Shown piece after piece: positions 52,133-60,902 of a DNA stretch of 62,550 bases. Origin of the DNA: Ralstonia sp. TCR112 (GTDB lineage Bacteria; Pseudomonadota; Gammaproteobacteria; Burkholderiales; Burkholderiaceae); assembly GCF_007997035.1 (NCBI RefSeq), contig NZ_VOSS01000020.1:1-62550 (forward strand). Reading direction: 5' to 3'. Position 1 is the first letter of the stretch; every line of letters begins with the position of its first letter. The notes beneath the pieces are model-generated. The model was not told the origin of the DNA, did not search any database, and saw only the letters and a program-made list of their open reading frames with translations. The translations under genes and the position numbers were made by a program.

Positions 52133-53666
52133 CGCTGTGCGCCCTGGTAGATCCATTGCAGCAGCGCATCGTGTGCGGCCTGGCCGGCGCTGGCGTTTGG
52201 GTGGTTGATCATGCTGACCACCACGAAGCGCTGGCCGCCTTCGCCTTCCACATACCCCGCGATGGCGCGCACGTCGTTGAGCGTGCCGGTCTTGATCTCG
52301 GCGTTGCCCGCCACCCCGGCACGTGTCAGGCGGTTGCGCATGGTGCCGTCCACGCCGACAACGGGCAGCGCATCGCGCAGCACGCCGCCGTTCGGGTTGG
52401 CGTCAGCCTGCTGCAGCAGCGCCCCATGTTGCGTGCGCTGATGCGCTCCACACGCGACAGGCCGGAACCGTTTTCCAGCACCAGCTCCGGCATCGTCAGG
52501 TTCTGTTTGGCGAGCCAGCGGTTGATGACCTCGGTGGATTGCCGCACCGATGCCGGCTTGCGGCCGATTTCCGCGCCGATGGTCAGGAAGAGCTGCCGCG
52601 CCATCACGTTGTTCGAATACTTGTCGATGTCGTGCACGACTTCCGACAACGGCGGGCCGTAGTGCGTGGCCAGCAGAACGGCCTGGCGCGGCACCTTGCC
52701 TTCGCGCAAGCCCGGCGTGAAACGCGTCGTACCACCGGCCTGCTGCCACAGTGCGAGGAAGCCGCCCCAGATGAAGTCGGCATGCGTAAGCGCGGCGATA
52801 TTGAAGACGCGTTCCCCGCACGCGGCGGCGTAGCGGCCGTCGAAGCTGGCGAGTACATGCCCGTCGGTTTGCGTGGAGATGTTCGCGCCGGAGCTTGTCT
52901 TCCAGTCGCCGCAGCCGCCGCGCGTGGTACGCAACTGGTTGTCGATCTGCAACTGCGCCAGCGGCGGCGATACATCGATGTTGACCGCGCCATTGCCGGC
53001 ATCCGGCGACAGCGTGAACGTCAGTGTCTTGAACGAATACAGCAGCGCGTCGGGCGCAACGTTGTAGGCACGCGCGCTGTCGCCGTCCAGCGGCGGCGCT
53101 TCTGAGAGGCCGCTTTCGAAATAGGTGCGATCCAGCACGATGTTGCCGGCCAGTTCGTCCACGCCGGCGCGGCGCACGTCGGTCACCAGCTTGACGAGTT
53201 CTTCGGGAATCAGCTTCGGATCGCCCTGGCCACGCAGGTACAGGTTGCCGTTGAGCGTGCCGTTGACGGGAGCGCTGTCGGCATAGGCCGTGGTCTTCCA
53301 GCGAAAATCCGGGCCGAGCAGGTCCAGCCCCGCGAAGGTGGTCAGCAGCTTCATGGTCGACGCCGGGTTCATTCCGGTGTCGGCGTTCCATTGCAGGATG
53401 GGCGTGGCCGTGCCGGTGCGGATGACGAACACGCTGACCGCATCCAGCGGGATATGCGCGCGCGCAAAGGCCAACGCCACGTTGGCAGGCAACCCGGCCG
53501 GGTTATGCGCAGCTTGGCGTGCCTGCGTGGCGGTAGGGCGCGGCGCCGCGTTGGCCTTGGCTTTCTTGGCATGCGCCAGCGGCGAGGCCGCAATGGCGAG
53601 GAGCACCGCGCAGGCAAGCGCGCTGCGCGACAGGTTGAGCAAACGGGTCGGACGAATTCGGGCCAT
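52129..53666 (-). pseudogene. dacB: D-alanyl-D-alanine carboxypeptidase/endopeptidase DacB (PBP4), with one-base frameshift
   Basis: An exported penicillin-binding protein of about 512 residues, if one base is added. The signal peptide ends near SPLAHA. The catalytic STMK is S103/K106 and SNN is at 351-353. The third motif KTG (KTGTLN) is encoded near 52285-52293, but in a different frame. The frame breaks after SARNMG at the CCCC run 52422-52425 (GGGG on the coding strand); a fifth G would restore GALLQQADANPNGG. As written, the product would lack KTG and be inactive. It is coupled to mobB by ATGA. Confidence 0.88.
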
Positions 53667-53805
53667 CGGCGGGGGGCAGAGTGGGGCGCACATGCGTGCG
53701 CCAAGTGCAGACGCAGGCATGTTAACGCAGCGACCCCACACTTCGGCCGACAAGCAATGGGGCGTTCACCGCCCAATTCTTTCGGAGTCGCCTCTGTGTG
53801 ACGGT

Positions 53806-56409
53806 TCAGTCATGGGCGCCGACGCGTTTGCGCATGTCGGCGGTCACCGACTGGCGTGTGCCGGCATAGTCCGCCCAGGGGTCGCCCTTGAGCTTGGCCA
53901 ACCGATCCGGCAGCGTGCGCAGCGTCCACTGGGCAGACGACTGCAGCCCTTCGAGTTCGTCATGGCGGATCGGCACCGACACCGGCAACCCCGTCCGCGC
54001 GCGCACCGAATAGGCGGCCACCGTGCTCGCGCCGCGGTTGTTGCGCAGGTAGTCGATGAAGATCTTTCCCACGCGGTTCTGCGGCCCCATCTTGGCGACA
54101 AAGCGGTCGGGGAAGGTTGCGGCCATGTGCTGCACCACGGCTTGTGCGAACGTCTTGAGCGTGTCCCAACCGGAAGACTCGCGGCGCGTGAGTGGCACCA
54201 CCACATGCATGCCGTGGCCGCCGCTGGTTTTCAGGAAGGCCGTCAGCCCAAGTTCATCCAGCATGGCCAGCATGAGTTGCGTGGCCTCGATCACCCGGGC
54301 GAAGGGCAGCGCCGGGTCCGGGTCGATGTCGAAGACGATGCGGTCAGGCTGTTCGATGCGGTCGGCCAGCGCATTCCACGTGTGGAACTCCACCGTGCCC
54401 ATCTGCACTGCGCCGACCAGCGCCTCCGCCGAGTTGATCGCCAGCAGCGACGGATGCCCCGGATCGAGCGATGGGTCCAGCTGCGTGATGCCTTGCAGCT
54501 TGAGCGCCGCGGAATGTTTTTGAAAGAAGCGCTCGCCGTCGATGCCATCGGGCGCCCGCACCAGCGACGTCGGCCGGTTGTGCAGATGCGGCAGCATCCA
54601 CTCGGCCACGCCCGCGTAATAGCGTGCGAGGTCGGCCTTGGTGGTGCCGCTCGCTTTCTCGATCACGCGATCCGGATGCGTGACGTCGACATCGGCGATG
54701 CGTTCGGCACCGGGCCGCACCTTGCGTTCGGCAGCATTCACGGCGCGGGTCTCCTTGCGGGCAGCGGCGCTGGGCGGCTTGGCTTGTTCACGCACGATAT
54801 TGCGCGCTGGCTTGTCGTCGCGCAAACCTTGGAAGACGGCTTGCCGCACGATGCCTTCGCGCGTCCATTCGGCAAAGGCGATTTCGGCCACGCGCTCTGG
54901 CTTGACCCATTGCACGTCGCGCGCATCGCTGCCGGTGGGCGGGTTCGCAAAGGGCGGCGTGTCGACGGTCAGCCCCGTCAATTCATGATGCAAAGCGTGC
55001 AGGCTCGTCTCGTTGAAGCCTGTGCCGACGCGCCCCGCATAGCGCAGCTTGCCCGCGTCGTCATAGACGCCGAGCAGCAATGCGCCGAAGCCGCTGCGGC
55101 TGCCCTTGGGCGCGCTGTAGCCGCCGATCACGAACTCCTGCCGCTGCCCGCATTTGAGCTTGATCCACGCGGGGCTGCGGCCGGCGCGGTACGGCGCATC
55201 GGCGCGTTTGCCGATCACGCCTTCGAGCGACATGCTGCACGCGGAAGACAGCAGGTCTTCGGGCTCTGCGTTGAACGTGCCCGAGAACAGCACCGCGTCG
55301 CGGTCGAGATCCCCCGGGGCCGCCTCGAGAATGCGCTGCAGCAGCGCCCGCCGCTCGCGCAACGGCACGCCGCGCAAATCCATGCCGTTGCAGAACGGAA
55401 TGTCGAACAGGTAGTAGGCAATGTGTTCGGCATGCGCGGTTTCGAAGGCGTTCTGCAGCGCCTGGAAGTCGGGCACGCCGCGCTCGCCCATCACCACGAC
55501 TTCACCGTCGAGCCACGCCTCACGCAGGCCCAGCGCCTGCAGCGTGCGCGCCTGACGCGGCAGCTTGGCCGTCCAGTCGCGGCCGTTGCGGCTGAACAGG
55601 CGCACGGTGTTGCCGTCGATGCGCGCGAGGATGCGGTAGCCGTCGAACTTCACTTCGTAGTCCCATTCGCCCTGCGTGGGCGGCCCAGCGACGAGCGTGG
55701 CGAGTTGGGGCTCCAGCGTCCTGGGCAACGTGGCGGGCACGGCGCCGGCGGGCGGTTGGACTTGCGCCGGTTCCGAGCGCTCCGTCTTGCCATCATCGGC
55801 CTTGGCCTTTCCTTTGGCCTTGGGTTTCGCGCCGACGTTCTCTCCGGTGATCACGCTTGCGGGCAAGGCCTGCGTCACGTCGTAGTCGCTGGATGGCCGA
55901 ACCTGATCGTCGCGCTCCTTGATCAGCAGCCACTGTTCTTTCGGATGCCGCCCGGTGCCGTGCAAATGCGTGCGCACCAGCGCCCACGCGCCGTGCAGTT
56001 TCTCGCCGTCGAGATCGAACTTGAGCTTGCCGTCTCGGTACGCCTTGCGCGGATCGCCATGCGGGTGCCACGTACCGCGGTCCCACACGATCACATCGCC
56101 ACCGCCGTATTGGCCTTCGGGGATGTGGCCTTCGAAATCGGCGTAGTCGAGCGGGTGGTCTTCAACATGCACGGCGAGGCGCTTGTCGGCCGGGTCCAGG
56201 CTCGGGCCCTTGGGAACGGCCCAACTCTTGAGCGTGCCGTCAAGCTCCAGCCGGAAGTCGTAATGCAGCCGCGTCGCGTCGTGCTTCTGGATCACGAAGT
56301 GCAGGGCGTCGTTGTCACGCCGCTCATCGGCTTTGCGGCGCGCGCCGGCAGGTTCCTGGGTCTGCGTGAAATCGCGCTTGCGGCGGTAGTCGGCGAGATG
56401 GCGTGGCAT
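53806..56409 (-). CDS. ligD: ATP-dependent DNA ligase LigD (phosphoesterase-ligase-polymerase)
   Basis: An 867-residue non-homologous end-joining enzyme. The phosphoesterase domain (about 1-190) has H43 and the HYDFRLELDG motif. The ligase domain (about 230-540) has the adenylated lysine K254 in EVKFDGYRI and the motif EGVIGKRADAPY. The C-terminal primase/polymerase domain (about 575-867) has metal ligands D694 and D696 in FDIDPDPA. All three active sites look intact. It partners with Ku encoded immediately upstream. Confidence 0.96.
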   Translation of the reverse strand: MPRHLADYRRKRDFTQTQEPAGARRKADERRDNDALHFVIQKHDATRLHYDFRLELDGTLKSWAVPKGPSLDPADKRLAVHVEDHPLDYADFEGHIPEGQYGGGDVIVWDRGTWHPHGDPRKAYRDGKLKFDLDGEKLHGAWALVRTHLHGTGRHPKEQWLLIKERDDQVRPSSDYDVTQALPASVITGENVGAKPKAKGKAKADDGKTERSEPAQVQPPAGAVPATLPRTLEPQLATLVAGPPTQGEWDYEVKFDGYRILARIDGNTVRLFSRNGRDWTAKLPRQARTLQALGLREAWLDGEVVVMGERGVPDFQALQNAFETAHAEHIAYYLFDIPFCNGMDLRGVPLRERRALLQRILEAAPGDLDRDAVLFSGTFNAEPEDLLSSACSMSLEGVIGKRADAPYRAGRSPAWIKLKCGQRQEFVIGGYSAPKGSRSGFGALLLGVYDDAGKLRYAGRVGTGFNETSLHALHHELTGLTVDTPPFANPPTGSDARDVQWVKPERVAEIAFAEWTREGIVRQAVFQGLRDDKPARNIVREQAKPPSAAARKETRAVNAAERKVRPGAERIADVDVTHPDRVIEKASGTTKADLARYYAGVAEWMLPHLHNRPTSLVRAPDGIDGERFFQKHSAALKLQGITQLDPSLDPGHPSLLAINSAEALVGAVQMGTVEFHTWNALADRIEQPDRIVFDIDPDPALPFARVIEATQLMLAMLDELGLTAFLKTSGGHGMHVVVPLTRRESSGWDTLKTFAQAVVQHMAATFPDRFVAKMGPQNRVGKIFIDYLRNNRGASTVAAYSVRARTGLPVSVPIRHDELEGLQSSAQWTLRTLPDRLAKLKGDPWADYAGTRQSVTADMRKRVGAHD

Positions 56410-57344
56410 GGCGTCGGCTCCGTCGTGTTATGCGCGCTTGCGTGTGGCGGTCTTGCGCGCTGTCTTGGCGGCGGCCTTGCGCGGTGCACGCTTGCGCGGA
56501 GCAGGTTCGTCTTCCGCATCGTCGTCGTTAGATGCCCCTTTGCCCTTGCCGCGCTTGGCAAGCTCTGCCGCAGCAGGTCGGTCAGGTCGATTACGTTGCC
56601 GGTACGCGGCGCAGCGTTTTCGGCTTCCATCGGCTCGACCGACTCCGTGCGGCCTTCGCGCACCTTGCGATCGACCAGCGTGAGAATGTCGTCGCGGAAG
56701 GTGTCGTGATACTCGGCAGGGTCCCAGGTGCCGCTCATGTCGTCGATCAGCTTTTCGGCCATGTCGATTTCTTTGGCCGTGAGCTTGGCGGCCTTCGTGC
56801 CTTCTTCCGGCAAGTCGAGTTCGGACCAGTCGCGCACTTCGTTGGACCAGCGCAGCGTATGCAGCACGAGCACCGGCCCCATCGGGATCAGCGCGGCCAG
56901 ATGCTGCTTGGTGTGCAGCACGACGTTGGCGACCCCGATCTTCTGCGAGCGCGTCAACGCCTCGCGCAGCAGCGCGTAGACCTTTTCCCCGCGCCGGTCG
57001 GGCGCAAGAAAGTACGGCGTATCGAGATAGAGAAACGGAATCTCCGCGGCATCCACGAAGGTCAGCAAATCAACCGTCTGCGTCGAGACCGGGTTGGCGG
57101 CGCGGATGTCCTCGTCGGTGAGGATCACATAGCGGTCTTTCTCGTAGGCATAGCCGCGCACGATCTGTTCGCGCGGCACTTCTTTGCCGGTGGTCTTGTT
57201 GATGCGCTTGTAGCCGACGCGGTCCATGGTGCGACGGTCGAGCCAGTCGAAGTCGAGGTCGTCGCTGCGGGTGGCCGGATACAGCGCAACGGGAATATGG
57301 ACGAGGCCGAAACTCACGGCGCCCTTCCAGATCACGCGGGGCAT
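56292..57344 (-). CDS. ku: Non-homologous end joining protein Ku, 3' end apparently frameshifted
   Basis: The Ku core runs from ATG 57344 (MPRVIWKGAVSFGLVHIPVA) through NVIDLTDLLRQS. After that the frame as written continues into low-quality sequence overlapping ligD by 118 bp and ends at 56292. One added base near 56558-56564 would instead give a Lys/Ala-rich tail beginning LAKRGKGKGASNDDDAEDE and ending RKRA-stop at 56428-56430. That is the usual basic Ku tail and clears the ligD start. The corrected length is 305 residues. The DNA-binding core is unaffected. Ku holds broken ends and recruits LigD. Confidence 0.9.
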   Translation of the reverse strand: MPRVIWKGAVSFGLVHIPVALYPATRSDDLDFDWLDRRTMDRVGYKRINKTTGKEVPREQIVRGYAYEKDRYVILTDEDIRAANPVSTQTVDLLTFVDAAEIPFLYLDTPYFLAPDRRGEKVYALLREALTRSQKIGVANVVLHTKQHLAALIPMGPVLVLHTLRWSNEVRDWSELDLPEEGTKAAKLTAKEIDMAEKLIDDMSGTWDPAEYHDTFRDDILTLVDRKVREGRTESVEPMEAENAAPRTGNVIDLTDLLRQSLPSAARAKGHLTTTMRKTNLLRASVHRARPPPRQRARPPHASAHNTTEPTPCHAISPTTAASAISRRPRNLPARAAKPMSGVTTTPCTS

Positions 57345-57500
57345 GGCAGGTCTCCCGATGCGGTGGATTCGAGCGTGGTGACGCAAGCCGCATACCTGCG
57401 CGGCGCGGGGCGGCGTCATACGTTCATCAGCAGAGCGCGGTAGCATGAGGCCTTTGCGGCGCGACCCGCTCGCGCTGCGCGTTTTTCCCAGCTGTCCTTC

Positions 57501-58685
57501 ATGTCTTCCGAATACGTCCAATCTGCCGGCGCGCTGCGGCCCCGCCGGCTTCCCCTGTCGGCGCGCGCGGCGACGATGGCTCTCTTTTTTGCCAACGGTG
57601 CAACGTTTGCGACGTGGGGCATTCACATTCCGACGGTGAAGGCGCGCTTTGGGCTGTCCGAGGCGTCGCTGTCGTTGGCGATGTTCATGGTGGCCGCCGG
57701 TGCCATCGTCGCGATGAAGTTTGCGGGCCAGTGGGCGGCGCGCGTCGGCACGCGGCGCGCAAGCGTGCAGGCCGGCGTGGCATTTGGTGTCATGACGGCT
57801 CTCATCATGCTGATGCCGAGCTACCCGGCACTGCTGGCCGTGCTGCTGCTGTTCGGCATCACCAACGCCGGTTTCGATGTCGCAATGAACGCGCAAGCTG
57901 CCACGGTCGAGGCCAATCATCACAAGCCGATCATTTCCTCGCTGCACGGCATGTTCAGCCTGGGCGGCATGGTGGGCGCGGCGGTGGGTGGCGTGCTGCT
58001 GGAACTGGGCGTGCCGCCGGCCGTGCATTGCGGCGGCATGGCGCTCGTCACCATGGCGACGGCGCTGTGTGCCGGCCCGTTCATGCTGCCCGACCACGTG
58101 CATGCTGAAGGCGAATCCGCACATCCGACCACGGGCCGTACGCTGTTTCTGCTCGGCGTGCTGGCCTTCCTGGGGCTGGTCGGCGAAGGCGCGATGTATG
58201 ACTGGACGACCGTGTACATGCGCGAGATCGCGCAATCGCCCGAGGCCGTTGCCAGTGCCGGATACGCAGCGTTTTCGGGCGGGATGGCGCTGGCGCGTTT
58301 TGGCGGCGATTTCGCACGCGGGCGCTGGGGCAACATGCGCGTGCTCGGCGCCAGTGGCGTGCTGGCAACGGGCGGGATCCTGCTTGCGCTGTTGTGGCCC
58401 GCACCGATGGCTGTCCTGACAGGCTTTGCGCTGATGGGTGTGGGCGCCGCCAACATGGTGCCGATCTTCTTCATCACCGCGTCGCGCCTGCCTGGCGTGC
58501 CGGCGGCCGAAGGCATTGCCGCCGTGGCGCGCTTTGCCTACGTGGGCTTGCTGATCGGCCCGGTCATCATCGGGTTGATCGCGCACCGCTCCGACCTGCG
58601 CTGGGGGCTCTCCGTGGTGGCGCTCACCATGGCGTTGATTGCGGCGATGGGCCCGCGTGCGATCCGCGTGCCGGAACGCCACTGA
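57501..58685 (+). CDS. MFS transporter, YbjJ-like
   Basis: A 394-residue carrier with 12 hydrophobic segments. The start of TM1 is ATMALFFANGATFATWGIHIPTV. A central NAGFDVAMNAQAATVEANHHKPIISSLHGMFSLGG is characteristic of the YbjJ/fucose-permease-like group. The substrate is unknown. It is divergent from ku by 156 bp; shared regulation is possible but not shown. Confidence 0.87.
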   Translation: MSSEYVQSAGALRPRRLPLSARAATMALFFANGATFATWGIHIPTVKARFGLSEASLSLAMFMVAAGAIVAMKFAGQWAARVGTRRASVQAGVAFGVMTALIMLMPSYPALLAVLLLFGITNAGFDVAMNAQAATVEANHHKPIISSLHGMFSLGGMVGAAVGGVLLELGVPPAVHCGGMALVTMATALCAGPFMLPDHVHAEGESAHPTTGRTLFLLGVLAFLGLVGEGAMYDWTTVYMREIAQSPEAVASAGYAAFSGGMALARFGGDFARGRWGNMRVLGASGVLATGGILLALLWPAPMAVLTGFALMGVGAANMVPIFFITASRLPGVPAAEGIAAVARFAYVGLLIGPVIIGLIAHRSDLRWGLSVVALTMALIAAMGPRAIRVPERH

Positions 58686-58891
58686 TCCGCCTGCGCTTCA
58701 GCACGCAAATTGCCCAAAAAATATGCAGTTTCTGTGCGTTGACTTTCCTGTGCGCTTGCCATAGCGTACGACGAGGAGAGGGGGTTTCCCGGCGCCGTCG
58801 CCAACATGCCAGTGCGCATGACACCGGGATGCGTTCAAAACGAGGCTGTGCTGTCAGCCAGCCCAAACGACCCATAGGAAAGGAGCTTCAG

Positions 58892-59281
58892 ATGCCGTAC
58901 AAACGTCTTACCCTCGTGGCAGCGGTCGCTGCCGTAGCAGCCATCGGCACCGTAGCCCACGCGCAGACTGACCAGAAGAAGTTCGACCCCTATAGCCAAG
59001 GCGCAAAGGTCGGCGACAAGTTTGACCCGTACCAACAAGGCGCGAAGGCCGGCGACAAGTTCGACCCGTATTCGCAAGGCGCCAACAAGAACGACAGCAC
59101 CGCCAGCGCGCTCAACCCCGGCGCCCAGCCGGCCAATGTCGAGAAGGGCAAGTACGACACGTACACCCAGGGCGCCAAGGCCGGTGAAAAGTTCGATCCG
59201 TATAGCCAGGGTGCCAAGGCGGGCGGCAAGTTTGACCCGTACAGCGAAGGCGCCAACAAGAAGGACGCGCCCAAGCAGTAA
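58892..59281 (+). CDS. Exported 13-residue-repeat protein (KFDPYSQGAKAGD repeats)
   Basis: A 129-residue exported protein. The signal peptide (1-24) ends in TVAHA. The mature part is six copies of a 13-residue unit, consensus KFDPYSQGAKAGD, in two blocks of three (30-68 and 87-125) joined by an 18-residue linker. Each block ends in a GAN variant (GANKND, GANKKD), so the whole triplet was duplicated. There are no cysteines. AAAGGAG precedes the ATG, suggesting good translation. Function unknown; a cell-wall or surface-associated structural role is only a guess. Confidence 0.85.
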   Translation: MPYKRLTLVAAVAAVAAIGTVAHAQTDQKKFDPYSQGAKVGDKFDPYQQGAKAGDKFDPYSQGANKNDSTASALNPGAQPANVEKGKYDTYTQGAKAGEKFDPYSQGAKAGGKFDPYSEGANKKDAPKQ

Positions 59282-59300
59282 GCCCGTGCCGAGCGGGTTC

Positions 59301-60116
59301 ATGAAGACGCTGATGCATCGCCCGATGCATCGGCGTTTTTCTTTGTGGAACGCCGCCGCAGCCGTGGCGGCGTTTGCGTTGGCGCTACCCGCGCATGCGG
59401 CGGGGCTGTGCTCCGCGCCGTGGGTGCACGACGGCAGCCGCGTGCGCCTGGACGGCAACGGCAAGACGCCGATGATCGTCGAGTTCACGCTGCACGACGT
59501 CAATCGCGACATGCAGGACGGCTGCGAGATCGGCCTGCACATCTACGCCAAATCCGGCCTGGTGGCACTCGGCGGCCGGCCCATCGAGACGGTCCAGGAG
59601 CACCAGCTGCTTGTGGACGAAGCCGGCGTGGTTACGCGCATCGTCAGCATCAACGGTCGCGTATTTGCGCAAAGCGAGCATGCCGATCTGATTGGCACTG
59701 TGAGTACAGCCATTTCCGGCATGTTCCTGTACGGCGCCGGCCTGGCGCCCGAAGCCGAGATGCTGCCTGGCGACACGTACGAGTCCAGCTTCGATTTCGA
59801 TGTGGTGTCGCCGCGGCTGGGGATCTCCGTGGGGCGCATGCGGGCCGAGCGCGCCAAGGTGGAGGTGTCGGAGCGCGAGGTGGGGCCTCCGCAGCCGATG
59901 AACACCGTGGTGGGTGAGCTGCAGTGCCGGCCGATCCGCTACACGCGCACGGCCCGCCTCGGTGTGCTGCGGCTGGGCAATGAAACGCTCGAGCCCGATC
60001 CCACCGTTGCGCACATCACCGATTGGTATTGCCCCGAAGCGGCCGTGGTGATGCGCCAGGAGGTCGAGCAGCACGGCCAGACGCAGTTGATCGACGTGGT
60101 CGAACTCAAGCGCTGA
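59301..60116 (+). CDS. Exported conserved hypothetical protein
   Basis: 271 residues from ATG 59301, or 263 from ATG 59325. The hydrophobic segment NAAAAVAAFALALPAHA is a signal peptide, and the rest is beta-rich with two or three cysteines (GLCSAP, DGCEIG, LQCRPI, WYCPEA). I do not recognise a family. A terminator hairpin (59309-59334) lies over its first codons, so its mRNA probably starts elsewhere or is made by readthrough. Neither candidate start has a strong ribosome site. Confidence 0.7.
   Translation: MKTLMHRPMHRRFSLWNAAAAVAAFALALPAHAAGLCSAPWVHDGSRVRLDGNGKTPMIVEFTLHDVNRDMQDGCEIGLHIYAKSGLVALGGRPIETVQEHQLLVDEAGVVTRIVSINGRVFAQSEHADLIGTVSTAISGMFLYGAGLAPEAEMLPGDTYESSFDFDVVSPRLGISVGRMRAERAKVEVSEREVGPPQPMNTVVGELQCRPIRYTRTARLGVLRLGNETLEPDPTVAHITDWYCPEAAVVMRQEVEQHGQTQLIDVVELKR
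59309..59343 (+). terminator. Terminator of the repeat-protein gene, inside the next coding region
   Basis: GCTGATGCATCG (59309-59320), loop CC, CGATGCATCGGC (59323-59334), with one T-G pair, then GTTTTTCTTT. It ends the transcript of the 58892 gene within the signal-peptide codons of the 59301 gene. Confidence 0.7.
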
Positions 60117-60894
60117 ACGTGCTTTGCGCCGCGTCGAAGTCTTCGGTACTCCCGTCAAACCGGTACACACGTGCCACGTTGAACGGCGCTTCCGGCGCAG
60201 CCTGCGAGAACAACGCAATGTGGTCGACGGGCATGGCGGCTGGCAGCGCCACGGGCGTGGCTTCCAGCGCGCGGTAGCAGGCAAGCTGCTCGGCAGAGTC
60301 AAGCCGTCCCGTCAGCGTGATGTGAAACGTGAATGTGCCAAACACATACGGATAGCCCCAGCGCTGCAGATGACGCTCCTGCGCATCGGAGAGCCCGGCG
60401 CGACGGCGCCGCGCGAGTTCAGCGGGCGGTGGCGGTGCGCGGAAGCCGTCGAATTCGCTGACGCACGCGTCGGCGAGCCGGTGAAGCGTGTCGCGGGCAG
60501 GATCGCCATGACGCAGCCTCCACGCCACGAAGCCGCGCAGCGTCTGCAGGGCCGGTTCGATCGTGAAGGCGTGCTGCTGCTGTGCGAAGCGGCGTAGCGC
60601 GGTGTCCAGTTCCTCGACCGTGCGATCGCCTGCCAGGCGGAACGGCGGTTTGAACGTGGCGTGCAGGCCGTACTGGCGTGGCGCTTCCGTCCAGCGGTCG
60701 AGCGTGGCAAGGTCGACGCCGGCTTCGCGGACAAACACCTCGCGTTGACTTGCGGAGACTGCAGCGCCGGTACGCGCGCAACGGCCGAGCCAGCGTGTGC
60801 CCAGCCCGTACCAGGGCTCGGGCGGCAGCAGGTACAGAGCGTATCGCCACGCAGTCGGTATCGGCCGCGACAGGGATGCCCGCACCGGCTCCAT
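60106..60894 (-). CDS. DUF1045 protein, putative 2H phosphodiesterase linked to phosphonate metabolism
   Basis: A 262-residue protein with two 2H-type motifs: HATFKPPF in the N-terminal half and FHITLTG in the C-terminal half, the pair that builds the 2',3'-cyclic phosphodiesterase-like site. DUF1045 genes are usually encoded with phosphonate (phn) genes, and PhnM lies 8 bp upstream here. The probable role is trimming a cyclic or linear phosphoribosyl intermediate, but this is inference. It converges with the hypothetical gene by 11 bases. Confidence 0.88.
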   Translation of the reverse strand: MEPVRASLSRPIPTAWRYALYLLPPEPWYGLGTRWLGRCARTGAAVSASQREVFVREAGVDLATLDRWTEAPRQYGLHATFKPPFRLAGDRTVEELDTALRRFAQQQHAFTIEPALQTLRGFVAWRLRHGDPARDTLHRLADACVSEFDGFRAPPPPAELARRRRAGLSDAQERHLQRWGYPYVFGTFTFHITLTGRLDSAEQLACYRALEATPVALPAAMPVDHIALFSQAAPEAPFNVARVYRFDGSTEDFDAAQSTFSA

Positions 60895-60902
60895 GGCGTT
60901 GT

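Noticed and set aside
57345-58682. A long minus-strand frame continuing upstream of Ku.
   Set aside because: It is the mirror of the MFS gene at 57501-58685; Ku similarity starts exactly at ATG 57344.
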